64,000 nucleotides of DNA from JL08 sp963765555 (GCA_963765555.1 CAVXWX010000003.1:62001-126000); one strand, 5' to 3'; positions 27,804 through 37,311 are shown, numbered from the stretch's first letter. Made by a program: numbers and translations. Notes: a model not told the origin generated them from the sequence alone.

Positions 27804-29636
27804 ATGTTGAACAGGCTATTATTGCCGACCATCCTGCTGGTCCTGTCCATTGGATTCTGGGCCAGTTCCAACTTTCAGGAAATTGCCGCCGGTGTGGCCA
27901 TTTTCCTGTTCGGCATGATGATGCTGGAAGACGGGTTCAAGCTTTTTAGCGGTGGCCTTTTGGAACGCGCTTTGGAAAGCGCGACGCGCTCGATCCCGAA
28001 ATCGATCGGTTTTGGCATCTTTGCAACAACGATCATGCAGTCCAGTTCGCTGGTGTCGGTGATCACCATTTCGTTTCTGTCTGCGGGCCTGATCACGCTT
28101 TTGGCGGGGGTCGGCATTATTTTTGGTGCCAATATCGGCACGACAACCGGTGCATGGCTGGTTGCCGGCTTTGGCCTCAAGGTCAACATATCGGCCTATG
28201 CATTGCCGATGCTGGCCATCGGAATCGTCTTGGTGTTCCAGAAATCAAAATATCTGCGCGGGGCCGGGTTTGTGCTGGCGGGGCTGGGGTTTCTGTTTCT
28301 GGGCATCCACCACATGAAAGAAGGGTTCGAAGCCTTTAAAGACCAGTTCGATCTGACCCGGTTTGCACTGACGGGGATATTGGGGCTTGCCGTTTACACG
28401 CTTGTCGGGGCGGCGGCGACGGTTGTCATGCAATCCAGCCACGCGACGATGGTATTGGTGATCACGGCGCTGGCCGCGGGCCAGATCAGTTATGAAAACG
28501 CGCTTGCCCTGGCGATCGGTGCCAATATCGGCACGACAATCACCGCGATCATCGGATCTTTCACCGCAAATTTTCAGGGCAAACGATTGGCGCTGGCGCA
28601 TCTGATTTTCAATCTGGGGACAGCCGCTGTGGCGCTGGTGTTCATCATGCCGATCCGCGTTGCGGTTGATTACATCAGCGCGGGCGTTGGTATTGCAGAT
28701 ACCGATTACGCCCTGAAACTGGCGGTCTTTCACACCATATTCAATCTGTTGGGTGTGATATTGATGCTGCCTGTCATTCACCGGTTGGTGGCGTTTCTGG
28801 AACGCATCATCGTGCAGCCCAAAGAGGACCTGAGCCAGCCTTTGTACCTGTCCGAAGCCGTTGACGAATTTCCGCAAACCATTCAGGTCGCGATGCGACG
28901 GGAAATCCAGCACCTTTATGACAATTCCGTCGAACTGATCCTGCAAAGCCTGAACTTGAATCCCAAACAGTTGCTGGCTGCCAAGGATATCGATGCACTG
29001 GTTGCGGCAAGCCATAGCCCGGTCGAGTTTGATTTTGATATCCAGTACGAACACCGGATCAAGACGCTTTATTCGGCGATTGTGGAATTCGCCACCCGCG
29101 CGGCTGCAAAAGATATGCCCCCTGACGTGATAGATGACATTTACAGCATGCGCGACGTGGCGGCGCAGATTGTACGTGCGGTGAAATCGGCCAAACACTT
29201 GCGCCGTAACGCGTCTAAATACACGCAGGCGCGGCAGGGTGTGATTGCCGATCTCTATAACGGATTGCGCGCCGAAATCGGCCGTATTCTTGTCGAGATT
29301 CACAAGCTTGAGCACACCGATCCCGAAGACCGTTCTGGCCTTTGGCTGGATCAGGAACGTATTCAGGTGGAACGCGACGCACAGGAAACCAACACCCGCA
29401 TCGAGGCTTTGATCCGCGACCGGCGACTGGACGCGACCAAGGCAACATCATTTTTGAACGATTCAAATTACGCCTACAGCTTGATGCGTGATCTGCTGGG
29501 GGCCGCACGGGCGTATTATATCGAAACCGAAGAAGCCATGGCCGAGGTCGAGCGCATACTGGCATTGGAAGACGACGAGTTGAGCGACGCGGGCCTTGAC
29601 GAAGAACCAGACAGCAGGGCAGGGCCAACATCGTGA
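27804..29636 (+). CDS. Na/Pi cotransporter family protein with PhoU-like tail
   Basis: A 610-residue protein. The membrane half has two NptA/PNaS repeats with the QSSS-type motifs TTIMQSSSLVSV and VVMQSSHATMVL and the linked GANIGTT segments. The C-terminal ~230 residues are helical and PhoU-like. Members can export or import phosphate; E. coli YjbB is an exporter. It follows the pit gene by 13 bases, likely one operon. ATG 27804 is chosen (AAGG upstream); a GTG at 27792 is an alternative. Confidence 0.88.
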   Translation: MLNRLLLPTILLVLSIGFWASSNFQEIAAGVAIFLFGMMMLEDGFKLFSGGLLERALESATRSIPKSIGFGIFATTIMQSSSLVSVITISFLSAGLITLLAGVGIIFGANIGTTTGAWLVAGFGLKVNISAYALPMLAIGIVLVFQKSKYLRGAGFVLAGLGFLFLGIHHMKEGFEAFKDQFDLTRFALTGILGLAVYTLVGAAATVVMQSSHATMVLVITALAAGQISYENALALAIGANIGTTITAIIGSFTANFQGKRLALAHLIFNLGTAAVALVFIMPIRVAVDYISAGVGIADTDYALKLAVFHTIFNLLGVILMLPVIHRLVAFLERIIVQPKEDLSQPLYLSEAVDEFPQTIQVAMRREIQHLYDNSVELILQSLNLNPKQLLAAKDIDALVAASHSPVEFDFDIQYEHRIKTLYSAIVEFATRAAAKDMPPDVIDDIYSMRDVAAQIVRAVKSAKHLRRNASKYTQARQGVIADLYNGLRAEIGRILVEIHKLEHTDPEDRSGLWLDQERIQVERDAQETNTRIEALIRDRRLDATKATSFLNDSNYAYSLMRDLLGAARAYYIETEEAMAEVERILALEDDELSDAGLDEEPDSRAGPTS

Positions 29637-29700
29637 TGTATTTCTTGTTACTAAACTGTTGCATTGCGTTGCTACCTTTCCTTGTCAGCCGGAGGATGAG

Positions 29701-29964
29701 ATGGGACTGAAGAAGATCGCTGAAAAACTGGATACGTATTACAAGCGTCTTGAGCTTGGAAAAGCGGCCAAAATCCAGTCTGGGCATGTGGAAAAGGTGA
29801 TTGCCAAGTTGCAGGCAAAGCAGGAACAGCTGAAAACTGAACTGTCCGAGACGGAAAAGCCGTCGAAAAAGCAACGGCTTGAAGGCAAGCTGGCAACCGT
29901 GGAAGAACAAATAACGCGGTCCGAGTGGCTGTTAAGGGAAATCGGCTCTGTGAAAACACCCTGA
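29701..29964 (+). CDS. Small coiled-coil protein
   Basis: An 87-residue, highly charged protein rich in Lys, Glu and Gln. Residues ~27-80 (HVEKVIAKLQAKQEQLKTELSE...EEQITRSEWLL) read as one or two amphipathic helices, coiled-coil-like. No membrane segment and no recognised family. The ATG has a good GGAGGATGAG ribosome binding site, and a hairpin follows the stop directly, so it is a believable gene at the end of the phosphate-transport operon. Confidence 0.7.
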   Translation: MGLKKIAEKLDTYYKRLELGKAAKIQSGHVEKVIAKLQAKQEQLKTELSETEKPSKKQRLEGKLATVEEQITRSEWLLREIGSVKTP

Positions 29965-29987
29965 CCCCGGGCGTTTCCGGGGTTCAG
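29961..29987 (+). terminator. Hairpin terminator after the phosphate-transport genes
   Basis: CCCCGG (29965-29970) and CCGGGG (29977-29982) with a GCGTTT loop, extended by CTGA / TTCAG on the outside; it begins in the stop codon of the small coiled-coil gene. No T-run follows, so termination strength is uncertain. Confidence 0.5.
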
Positions 29988-30040
29988 CCAAGTCGGACGG
30001 CAACCGGCGCCGATCGCTGTTGCGCTGAAATTTGACAGGT

Positions 30041-30054
30041 TTGACCGAAATCAA
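30041..30054. promoter_or_regulatory. FNR-type box upstream of the Lon-like operon
   Basis: TTGACCGAAATCAA fits the FNR/FnrL/Dnr consensus TTGAT-N4-ATCAA at nine of ten positions; TTGAC is common in Rhodobacter FnrL sites. It lies 78 bases before the Lon-like gene, a normal distance for activation. One of five such boxes between 30 and 44 kb. Confidence 0.65.
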
Positions 30055-30131
30055 AACAATTTCCGCTTTTCAGGCGCAGAATAAACTGTGCCCCGTATCG
30101 GGCCGGGCCCCAAGCGGAAAAGAGCATCGCG

Positions 30132-32561
30132 ATGAAAGTCCTTCCTGCCGACAAGCTGCGCCAGAGTTGCGATCCGGCGCTGCTTGGCTTTGAAACAACG
30201 CAAGAGTCCACCGGACTGGTCGAACTGATCGGGCAGGATCGGGCGATGGATGCCATATGCCTGTCGTCCGGCATGACACATCGCGATTTCAACCTTTTTG
30301 TCCTTGGTCCGACCGGAACGGGCCGCCACACCGCAGTGCAAAAGATTTTGTCCGAAGATGCGGCCAAGCGGCCGGTGCCGTGTGATTGGGCTTATGTCAA
30401 CAATTTCGAAGAAGCGCACAAACCCAAGGCGCTGCAATTGCCCTTTGGCACGGCGAAAACCCTGCAAACCGCGATGCAGAACCTGATTGACGATCTTGCC
30501 AATGACATCCCAAGCCTGTTTGAGTCAGAAGATTATCAGAGTCAGCGGCGGGCCATCGAAGCGGAGTTTGGCGAAAAGCATGAAGCGTCGATGGCCGATT
30601 TCGCCGAGCGCGCCAAAGCCGAAAACATTGCATTGGTCCGAACGCCCGTGGGGTTCATGCTGACCGCCATTCGCGACGGTAAACTGGTCAAGGCCGAAGA
30701 CTTTGAACAATTGGACAAGGCGGAACAGGAAAAGATCGAAGAACAGATTGCGCGTTTGCAACAAGACCTTGCCAAAATCCTGCGCGAAGGCCCAAAGCTT
30801 GAAAAGGAACATCGCACCAAAGTCGAAGAACTTAACGCATCGATGGCGGAACGCGCGGTTTCGGCACGGGTAAGCGAGGTGCAGGCCGAGTTTAAGGATA
30901 TCGGCCCGATTTCCGGATATCTGGAAGAGGTGCACAAGGACATTATTGCAAATGCCGAACTGTTCCTGATTGCAGCAGGGGAATCCCAGAACGGACCATT
31001 TCCAGAAGCCATCAGAAAATTTCACCGCGATTCGGAATTTGACCGCTACGTTGTGAACGTGATGGTGTCTCAGGATGCGAAAACCGCAAACGGCGCACCG
31101 GTCGAAACCGAGGATTTGCCGTCGTTGGATCGACTGATCGGGCGGATAGAACATGCATCGCATATGGGGTCTTTGGTCACGAATTTTACGATGATCAAAC
31201 CGGGTGCATTGCACAGGGCCAATGGCGGCTATCTTGTTTTGGATGCGCGGCGGTTGCTCAGCGAGCCGTTCGCATGGGATGCGGTGAAACAATCTATTCG
31301 CAACGAATCCATCACCATCACGTCCCTGTCTGACCGGCTAAGCCTTGTGGCCACGACCACGTTGCAACCCGATCCGATCCCTCTTGATCTGCGGGTTGTT
31401 CTGGTTGGTGATCCGTTTCTTTATGGTTTGCTTGTTATGCTGGACCCGGATTTCAACGATCTGTTCAAGGTGCAGGCTGATTTCGAAGATGCCATAGACC
31501 GGACAAAGGACAACCTGATCCGGTTTGGCCAGTTGATTGCGGCTTATGTATCCAAGGAAGATATGTTGCCGATGACCGCGCACGGTGTTGCCAGCGTTCT
31601 GGACGAATCCACCAGAATGGCAGAAGACACGGAAAAACTGTCCCTGCGCATCGGCGCGTTGGGCGATTTGATCCGCGAGGCCGAGCATTATGCCCGCGCA
31701 CGATCCAGCCACCATATCGAAAATGGTGATATCGAGCGCGCCGTGCAGGAAAGAGACCGGCGCGCATCGCGCATCAAGGACCGGATGCAGGAAGCCATCG
31801 CGCGAAAGACCATTCTGATTGATACCAAAGGCGCGAAAACCGGCCAGATTAACGGTCTTTCTGTATTGGGTATCGGCAGTTACCGCTTTGGGCGGCCATC
31901 ACGCATCACGGCGCGGGTGCGCATGGGGGCGGGCAAACTGGTTGATATCGAACGCGAGGTCGAATTGGGCGGCCCGCTGCATTCCAAAGGCGTGATGATC
32001 CTGTCTGGGTATCTTACGTCGACCTATGCGCAGGATGTGCCCTTTTCACTGCACGCCAGTCTGGTGTTTGAACAAAGCTATGGCGGCGTTGATGGCGACA
32101 GCGCATCCTCTGCCGAGCTTTATGCGCTTTTGTCGGCACTTTCGGGGGTGCCGATCGATCAGGGTTTGGCAGTGACCGGTTCGGTCAACCAGCTTGGCGA
32201 AGTGCAGGCAATAGGTGGAGTAAACGAAAAGATAGAAGGCTTTTTCGAAACCTGCAAAGCACAAGGCCTGACAGGGTCGCAAGGCGTTCTGATCCCGCAG
32301 GCCAACGCCGCGCATCTGATGCTGCGCACCGAGGTTGTTGAGGCCGCACGCGACGGGCAGTTCCGGATTATTCCGGTCGAAACGATCAACGAAGGCATTG
32401 CGATCCTGACAGGAACACCCGCTGGCATCCGCGCCGCTGACGGGCATTTTGAACCTGAAACAATCAATGCAAAGGTCGAACAGCGCCTGCGTGACTTTGC
32501 CAAAACGCGCAAAGCGTTTGCACGCATGTCAGAAGCGGCGAAAGAACAGGGTGATACATAA
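30132..32561 (+). CDS. Lon-like ATP-dependent protease (AAA_32 type)
   Basis: An 809-residue protein of the Lon-related family without the classical Lon N-domain. Its Walker A is GPTGTGRHT with Arg65 where Lys is usual, as is typical in this family. A long helical insert (about 140-250) may be coiled coil. The C-terminal S16 protease domain has the Ser-Lys dyad: Ser657 in GVDGDSASSAE and Lys700 in GVNEKIEGFF, 43 residues apart, the same spacing as E. coli Lon Ser679/Lys722. It is predicted to degrade damaged or regulatory proteins; first gene of an operon with a stress-type protein and possibly CbpA/CbpM, behind an FNR-type box. Confidence 0.9.
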   Translation: MKVLPADKLRQSCDPALLGFETTQESTGLVELIGQDRAMDAICLSSGMTHRDFNLFVLGPTGTGRHTAVQKILSEDAAKRPVPCDWAYVNNFEEAHKPKALQLPFGTAKTLQTAMQNLIDDLANDIPSLFESEDYQSQRRAIEAEFGEKHEASMADFAERAKAENIALVRTPVGFMLTAIRDGKLVKAEDFEQLDKAEQEKIEEQIARLQQDLAKILREGPKLEKEHRTKVEELNASMAERAVSARVSEVQAEFKDIGPISGYLEEVHKDIIANAELFLIAAGESQNGPFPEAIRKFHRDSEFDRYVVNVMVSQDAKTANGAPVETEDLPSLDRLIGRIEHASHMGSLVTNFTMIKPGALHRANGGYLVLDARRLLSEPFAWDAVKQSIRNESITITSLSDRLSLVATTTLQPDPIPLDLRVVLVGDPFLYGLLVMLDPDFNDLFKVQADFEDAIDRTKDNLIRFGQLIAAYVSKEDMLPMTAHGVASVLDESTRMAEDTEKLSLRIGALGDLIREAEHYARARSSHHIENGDIERAVQERDRRASRIKDRMQEAIARKTILIDTKGAKTGQINGLSVLGIGSYRFGRPSRITARVRMGAGKLVDIEREVELGGPLHSKGVMILSGYLTSTYAQDVPFSLHASLVFEQSYGGVDGDSASSAELYALLSALSGVPIDQGLAVTGSVNQLGEVQAIGGVNEKIEGFFETCKAQGLTGSQGVLIPQANAAHLMLRTEVVEAARDGQFRIIPVETINEGIAILTGTPAGIRAADGHFEPETINAKVEQRLRDFAKTRKAFARMSEAAKEQGDT

Positions 32562-33337
32562 TGTCCGCACCGGCGTCTTACACACGGATACTGATCGGCG
32601 CGGGCTGTTTTGCCGATGCCGAGACAGCAATTCGTCTGGCCGACCGGATCGCGGCAAGTCTGCCGGCGGAACTGGGCGGTGTTCTGGTTGATGAAGGCCT
32701 GATGATCGATATCGTCAGCCTGCCGGGGCAGCGGGTGGTTTCGTCCGCGGGCGCGTTGCAGGTGCCCCCCTCTGTCCGTCAGGTGCGCAGCCTGATCGAG
32801 GCTGACGCAAAGGCCTTTCGCAGCAGATTGTCGGCGATTGCACGCGCGCGAACGGTGAAGTGGTCTTTTGAACAACGCAGTGGCGAATTGATCAGCGGTC
32901 TGTGCGAGGCGGCAAAGGGCTGGGACATTCTGCTCTTGGGTTATCGCGAAATGCACAAACGTCCGGGGCAGGTTGTTGTCGTGTCGTTTGCCGCGCCGCG
33001 CGCAGAAAAAGCCAGGAAACTGGCCACTGATCTGGCCCGCGTTTTGAAGGCCGATGTTCTGGAACTGTGTCTTGGCACCGGGCAAGACACCGGGGAAACA
33101 TCCGGCCCGCGCTGCATCGCAGTCAACACCGAACGCGAATTGCTGTTGCAGTTGGGCCGGATCAATGCGTCGGCTGTGGTCGTCGATCTGGCGGCAAGCC
33201 CGCTCCGATCTGGGGATCAGTTGCGGCACGTGCTGGAAGCGGCCCGTTGCCCGGTTTTTGTGCTGGGGGCCGAACAGGGATTTGTCGCGGCACCACAGAC
33301 CGACCAGCCTGATCTACCTGACGCTGTCCGCACCTGA
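32561..33337 (+). CDS. Universal-stress-protein-like protein (two-lobed), weak similarity
   Basis: A 258-residue soluble protein whose ATG shares one base with the Lon-like stop codon (TAATG), so the two are translationally coupled. It seems to have two alpha/beta lobes: residues 8-130 (RILIGAGCF... WDILLLGYREM) and 140-240 (VVVVSFAAP... ARCPVFVLGAE). Both end in the strand pattern seen in UspA-type folds, but the nucleotide-binding glycine motif is not clear. Function unknown; stress-related by neighbourhood. Confidence 0.6.
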   Translation: MSAPASYTRILIGAGCFADAETAIRLADRIAASLPAELGGVLVDEGLMIDIVSLPGQRVVSSAGALQVPPSVRQVRSLIEADAKAFRSRLSAIARARTVKWSFEQRSGELISGLCEAAKGWDILLLGYREMHKRPGQVVVVSFAAPRAEKARKLATDLARVLKADVLELCLGTGQDTGETSGPRCIAVNTERELLLQLGRINASAVVVDLAASPLRSGDQLRHVLEAARCPVFVLGAEQGFVAAPQTDQPDLPDAVRT

Positions 33338-33358
33338 TATCTACGGGATACAAGAATT

Positions 33359-34306
33359 ATGGCACCTGAAACTGATGATCCGTACAAAGTGATCGGCGTT
33401 AAGCCCGATGCAACCGATGCCGAGATTAAAAAGGCCTATCGCGCGCTGGCCAAAGAACTGCACCCCGACATCAACCCTGGCAACGCCAAAAACGAAGAGC
33501 GGTTCAAGAGGGTTTCGGCTGCATACAACTTTCTGCGCGATCCGGAACAGCGCCGCCGCTTTGACGCGGGCGAAATAGACGCCACAGGAGCGGAAGTACC
33601 GCCCCGTGAGTTCTATCGTGATTATGCGGGATCAGGCCAATCCAACCGGTATCAGACAACCGGAGACTTTGAAGATTTCAGCGACATTTTTGCGCGGGCC
33701 TTCGGGGGACGCGGCGGAATGGGCGGCGGTGCGAATGGCAGAACGGGCGGTGCGCGCATGCAGATGCCCGGCGGTGATGTGCAGTACAATCTTGAAATCG
33801 GGTTTCTGGATGCCGTGAACGGGACCAAATACCCTGTCAAAACGCCGGACGGTCGCAGCCTTGAAATCAGTATTCCGGCAGGTATCGAACACGGACAAAC
33901 GTTGCGCCTTGCGGGCCGTGGGCAGCCCGGATTCAATGGTGGACCGCCCGGTGATGCATTGGTGCATGTCAGCGTTGCACCTCATCCGCATTTTGAACGT
34001 GACGGGGCAGACATCCTGCTTGATCTGCCCATTTCCATTGACGAAGCCGTATTGGGTGGCACGGTGTCGGTGCCCACGATCGCGGGACGGGTCAAACTGC
34101 GCATCCCTGCGGGATCAAGCAGTGGGCGTGTGATGCGCCTGAAGGGCAAAGGGGTCCAACCCAAGGGGCGCAAGGCCGGTAACCAGCTTGTCACACTCCG
34201 GATCGTGTTGCCCGACACTGTGGATGCCGACCTGAAATCTGCAATCGAAAACTGGCACAAGGCCCACCCCTATGACGCCCGCAAAGGCTGGAAAGGAGAA
34301 AGATGA
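33359..34306 (+). CDS. cbpA: DnaJ-type co-chaperone CbpA
   Basis: A 315-residue class B J-protein. The J domain (about 7-70) has the HPD motif at residues 35-37 (ELHPDINPG), followed by a Gly-rich linker (FGGRGGMGGGANGRTGG) and the two beta-barrel C-terminal substrate-binding domains. There is no zinc-finger domain, which separates it from DnaJ. It stimulates DnaK ATPase activity. It overlaps the cbpM gene by four bases. Confidence 0.93.
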   Translation: MAPETDDPYKVIGVKPDATDAEIKKAYRALAKELHPDINPGNAKNEERFKRVSAAYNFLRDPEQRRRFDAGEIDATGAEVPPREFYRDYAGSGQSNRYQTTGDFEDFSDIFARAFGGRGGMGGGANGRTGGARMQMPGGDVQYNLEIGFLDAVNGTKYPVKTPDGRSLEISIPAGIEHGQTLRLAGRGQPGFNGGPPGDALVHVSVAPHPHFERDGADILLDLPISIDEAVLGGTVSVPTIAGRVKLRIPAGSSSGRVMRLKGKGVQPKGRKAGNQLVTLRIVLPDTVDADLKSAIENWHKAHPYDARKGWKGER

Positions 34307-34644
34307 TGCTGAGCAAAACAGAAATGCTGTCGCGCATCGACCGGCTGACCAAAACGCGGCTTGATATCTGTATCACGCAATCCTGGGTCACGCCGCATCA
34401 GGGCGAAGACGGGCCGGTCTTTGACGCGTTCAATGCCGCGCGCCTGCAATTGATTGTCGATCTAACCGAAGACATGGCCGTCAATGACGATGCGGTGCCG
34501 ATCATCCTGTCGCTGGTCGATCAGTTGCACACAATGCGCGCCCGTTTGCGGGCACTGGATCGCGCAGTTGCCGATCAGGACGATGCCGTCGCCCATGCCA
34601 TCGCGACACGTCTGGCCGATTTGATTGATAGCAATCAGGGGTAG
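34303..34644 (+). CDS. cbpM: Chaperone modulator CbpM-like protein
   Basis: A 113-residue helical protein coupled (ATGA overlap) to cbpA, the position of CbpM, which binds the CbpA J-domain and limits its activity. The N-terminal part (MLSRIDRLTKTRLDICITQSWVTPHQGEDGPVFDAFNAARLQLI) matches the MerR-like CbpM layout; the C-terminal half is helical. Identification rests on size, fold impression and operon. ATG 34306 is an alternative start. It converges with the kinase gene, with six bases between the two stops. Confidence 0.8.
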   Translation: MMLSKTEMLSRIDRLTKTRLDICITQSWVTPHQGEDGPVFDAFNAARLQLIVDLTEDMAVNDDAVPIILSLVDQLHTMRARLRALDRAVADQDDAVAHAIATRLADLIDSNQG

Positions 34645-34650
34645 CCAAAA

Positions 34651-37020
34651 TCAGGCACCTGCCGCCGCCAAAGTCTGGCGCAAGGCCAGTGCCAGCGTTC
34701 GAAGATCGTAAGGTTTGCGCAACAACGGATAGGGGGCGCTGTCCTTATCTGCATCAGCTTCGTCCGGCGCGAACCCCGAGGCAAGAATGATCGGCAGATC
34801 GGGGTAGAGTGCGTGCGCGGTCTTTGCCAGTTCATAGCCGTTCATCCCACCCGGCATGGTGATATCCGTCAGCACCAGCCGGATGGCATCTGACTGTTCC
34901 AATTGTTGCAGCGCGGCCGGTCCGTTGGCCGCTTCAATCACTGAATATCCCAGATACTCCAGACGGTTGCGTGTCAGGTTGCGCACACGCAGGTCATCTT
35001 CGACCAAAAGGATCATTTCGCCGGTTGCTTTGCCTTCCGCAAAGTCAGACGCGCGTTTGTCCGTTTTGCGCGGTTCTTCGCAATCGATTGCGGGCAGGTA
35101 GAGCGTCACGACGGTTCCTTGGCCCTCTGCACTGCTTATGGTGACATCCCCGCCGCTTTGGCGCGCAAGGCCAAGCATCATCGGCAGCCCCAATCCTGTG
35201 CCTTTGCCTTGTTCCTTGGTTGTGAAAAACGGTTCGAACACGCTTGCCAAAACTTCGGGGGGCATACCGGTTCCCGTGTCGCTTATGGACAGGGCCACAT
35301 AGTCGCCGTCGTCCAAATCCGCCATTTCGGGTTTTTGACCACTCTCAACCTTCACATTCTGTGCCCGGATGTTCAGCGTGCCGCCTTCGGGCATCGCATC
35401 GCGCGCATTGATGGCCATGTTCAATACCGCGTTTTCGATCTGCCCGGGATCCGCCATGACCAGATCAACAGGCCCGTCCAGTTCTGTCCTGATCTCGATC
35501 TGGGCCCCCAGTGTTCGTGTGAGAAACGGCAAGAGGTTTTTGACCAGACCGGACAGTTCAAGCTTTTCCGGAGTAAGAGGCTGGCGTTTGGAAAACGACA
35601 GCAGCTTGGCGACCAGCAGCGCCCCGAGGTTGGCGGCGCCAAGCGCTTCTTTCAATATCTCTTTGTTGCTGGGGTTGTCAGGGCGCATTTCCAGCAATTC
35701 GATATTACCGATAATGACGGTCAGAAGGTTGTTGAAATCATGGGCGATACCGCCTGTCAGTTGGCCCACGGCTTCCATTTTCTGGGCTTGCTCAAGCCGT
35801 CGGCGGCTTTCTGTTTCGTCCGTCAGATCGCGGATGATCCCGATGAACTGCCGTTCACCATCAATCATCAACTCGGCCACTTTCAGGTGGATCGGAACAG
35901 GTTTTCCGGATTTGTGTTTCGCAACCATATCGCGGCCAAGGCCGATAATCTTGGCATCCCCGGTTTCCAGATAGGACGAAATATACCCGTCATGCGCAGA
36001 ATGATGTGGTTCCGGCATCAGCATGTTGACGTTGTGCCCGATCATGTCTGAACGGGTGTATCCCAACATCTTTGCCGAAGGCGGGCTGTAACTTGTCACG
36101 GTGCCGCTGGTATTGATCGTGATGATCGCTTCGGGCACCGCATTCAGAATGGCGCTGAGCCGGGCTTCTCGATCCAGCAGGGCCTGCCGTGCTTCTTTTT
36201 GATCGGTCACGTCTTCCAACGCCAGCAGGATCAGATCGCCGCCAATTTCGGTATCGGCCAGTTTGCGGGCATTCAGCACCACATTCCGTTTGCCGTTTTC
36301 CTTGATATCAAACGTCAGGCTGAAGGCTTCGATCGCGCTGTCTTCGGGAAGCACCGAGCCAAGATGGCGGCGCAGTTCAGGTATATCCCACTGCCCGTTG
36401 GCCAGTGAAAAAACGCTTTTGCCAATGATTTCTTCGTCTGTTGTGTGAAATGATTTGTGGAACGAGCGGCTGGCCGAAACCATAACCAGATCGCCGTTCA
36501 GCACCAGAAGCGGTTCGCGCACCGTGTTGACGATGCTTTCGGCAAAATGCTGCGCTGCAAGGGATTTGCTGAGTTGCTCTTTCAGGGCCGAGACATCGGA
36601 AAAGGTGATCACAACACCACCGGCTTTTTCATCCTGCGCGCGACAGGGCAGGATGCGGCGAATGTACCACTTGCCGTCCTTTGTCTGCACTTCGGCCTGT
36701 CGCGGCGCACGTGTTGCGCGCACCTGTGCGATATCTTCAAACAGGCTAGGGTCGTGTATCGAACTGTCGATGTCGCGGATCGAACGCCCGACATCCTTGC
36801 CGCTCAAGTCGAACAAGGCGCGCGCGGTGGGCGTAAACCGCGTGATCTCTTGGTCCTGGTTCAAAGCGATGGTGGCGACGCCCGAACTGGACAAGACATT
36901 GCTCAGATCATCTGAAAGACGCCGTTCGGCCTCGATTTTTATCTGTAGCCGCGCGTTGAGCGCTTTCAGCTCCTCGATCTGCGATTGCAGGTCTGCGTGG
37001 GGCGTTTGCTTTTTTGTCAT
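34651..37020 (-). CDS. Hybrid histidine kinase with FixL-type heme PAS domain
   Basis: From ATG 37020, preceded by AGGT, the protein is 789 residues: a short coiled coil (10-45), three PAS domains (about 40-145, 160-275, 285-400), HisKA with phospho-acceptor His427 (GGIAHDFNNLL), HATPase_c (DTGTGMPPE, GTGLGLPMMLG) and a C-terminal receiver (LVLTDITMPGGMNGYEL). The third PAS matches the FixL heme domain: NVNMLMPEPHHSAHDGYISSY, with His343 at the heme-ligand site and Arg363 (IIGLGR) twenty residues later, the same spacing as His200/Arg220 of Bradyrhizobium FixL. Oxygen sensing is therefore likely. No membrane span. A TTG at 37056 is an alternative start. Confidence 0.9.
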   Translation of the reverse strand: MTKKQTPHADLQSQIEELKALNARLQIKIEAERRLSDDLSNVLSSSGVATIALNQDQEITRFTPTARALFDLSGKDVGRSIRDIDSSIHDPSLFEDIAQVRATRAPRQAEVQTKDGKWYIRRILPCRAQDEKAGGVVITFSDVSALKEQLSKSLAAQHFAESIVNTVREPLLVLNGDLVMVSASRSFHKSFHTTDEEIIGKSVFSLANGQWDIPELRRHLGSVLPEDSAIEAFSLTFDIKENGKRNVVLNARKLADTEIGGDLILLALEDVTDQKEARQALLDREARLSAILNAVPEAIITINTSGTVTSYSPPSAKMLGYTRSDMIGHNVNMLMPEPHHSAHDGYISSYLETGDAKIIGLGRDMVAKHKSGKPVPIHLKVAELMIDGERQFIGIIRDLTDETESRRRLEQAQKMEAVGQLTGGIAHDFNNLLTVIIGNIELLEMRPDNPSNKEILKEALGAANLGALLVAKLLSFSKRQPLTPEKLELSGLVKNLLPFLTRTLGAQIEIRTELDGPVDLVMADPGQIENAVLNMAINARDAMPEGGTLNIRAQNVKVESGQKPEMADLDDGDYVALSISDTGTGMPPEVLASVFEPFFTTKEQGKGTGLGLPMMLGLARQSGGDVTISSAEGQGTVVTLYLPAIDCEEPRKTDKRASDFAEGKATGEMILLVEDDLRVRNLTRNRLEYLGYSVIEAANGPAALQQLEQSDAIRLVLTDITMPGGMNGYELAKTAHALYPDLPIILASGFAPDEADADKDSAPYPLLRKPYDLRTLALALRQTLAAAGA

Positions 37021-37138
37021 GGGGGTTTTTGACCTTCCTGCAGACGTGTCTACCAAAAAGAACAGATGGGGCGAAACAGCAAACGCAAACCCGGTTCATA
37101 CTGTACCATTCTGCGCCGCAGGCGGCTCATCATTGTGA

Positions 37139-37152
37139 TTGATCTTCGTCAA
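37139..37152. promoter_or_regulatory. FNR-type box between the heme-PAS kinase and DUF2267 genes
   Basis: TTGATCTTCGTCAA matches TTGAT-N4-ATCAA at nine of ten positions. It lies in the 291-base divergent region (37021-37311), about 119 bases from the kinase start and 160 from the DUF2267 gene, so it could serve either. The rest of the gap holds a TTTTCGAAAA palindrome (37240-37249) and no gene. Confidence 0.65.
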
Positions 37153-37311
37153 AATCTAAAGGCGGAAACGTGGTAACTTCCTCTTGAGAAATGCTTTTTA
37201 CGGCGGCGGAATGTTTCATACGGTTTCAAACTTTTCCCGTTTTCGAAAAAGGCGTCAGGGCGGGCACAAAAACCGTCTGCGATCAAGTGACCTGAAACAG
37301 GAGAATACAGT

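Noticed and set aside
28245..29315. Long minus-strand frame over the Na/Pi transporter gene
   Set aside because: His/Arg/Gln-rich translation typical of antisense frames in G+C-rich DNA; no domain.
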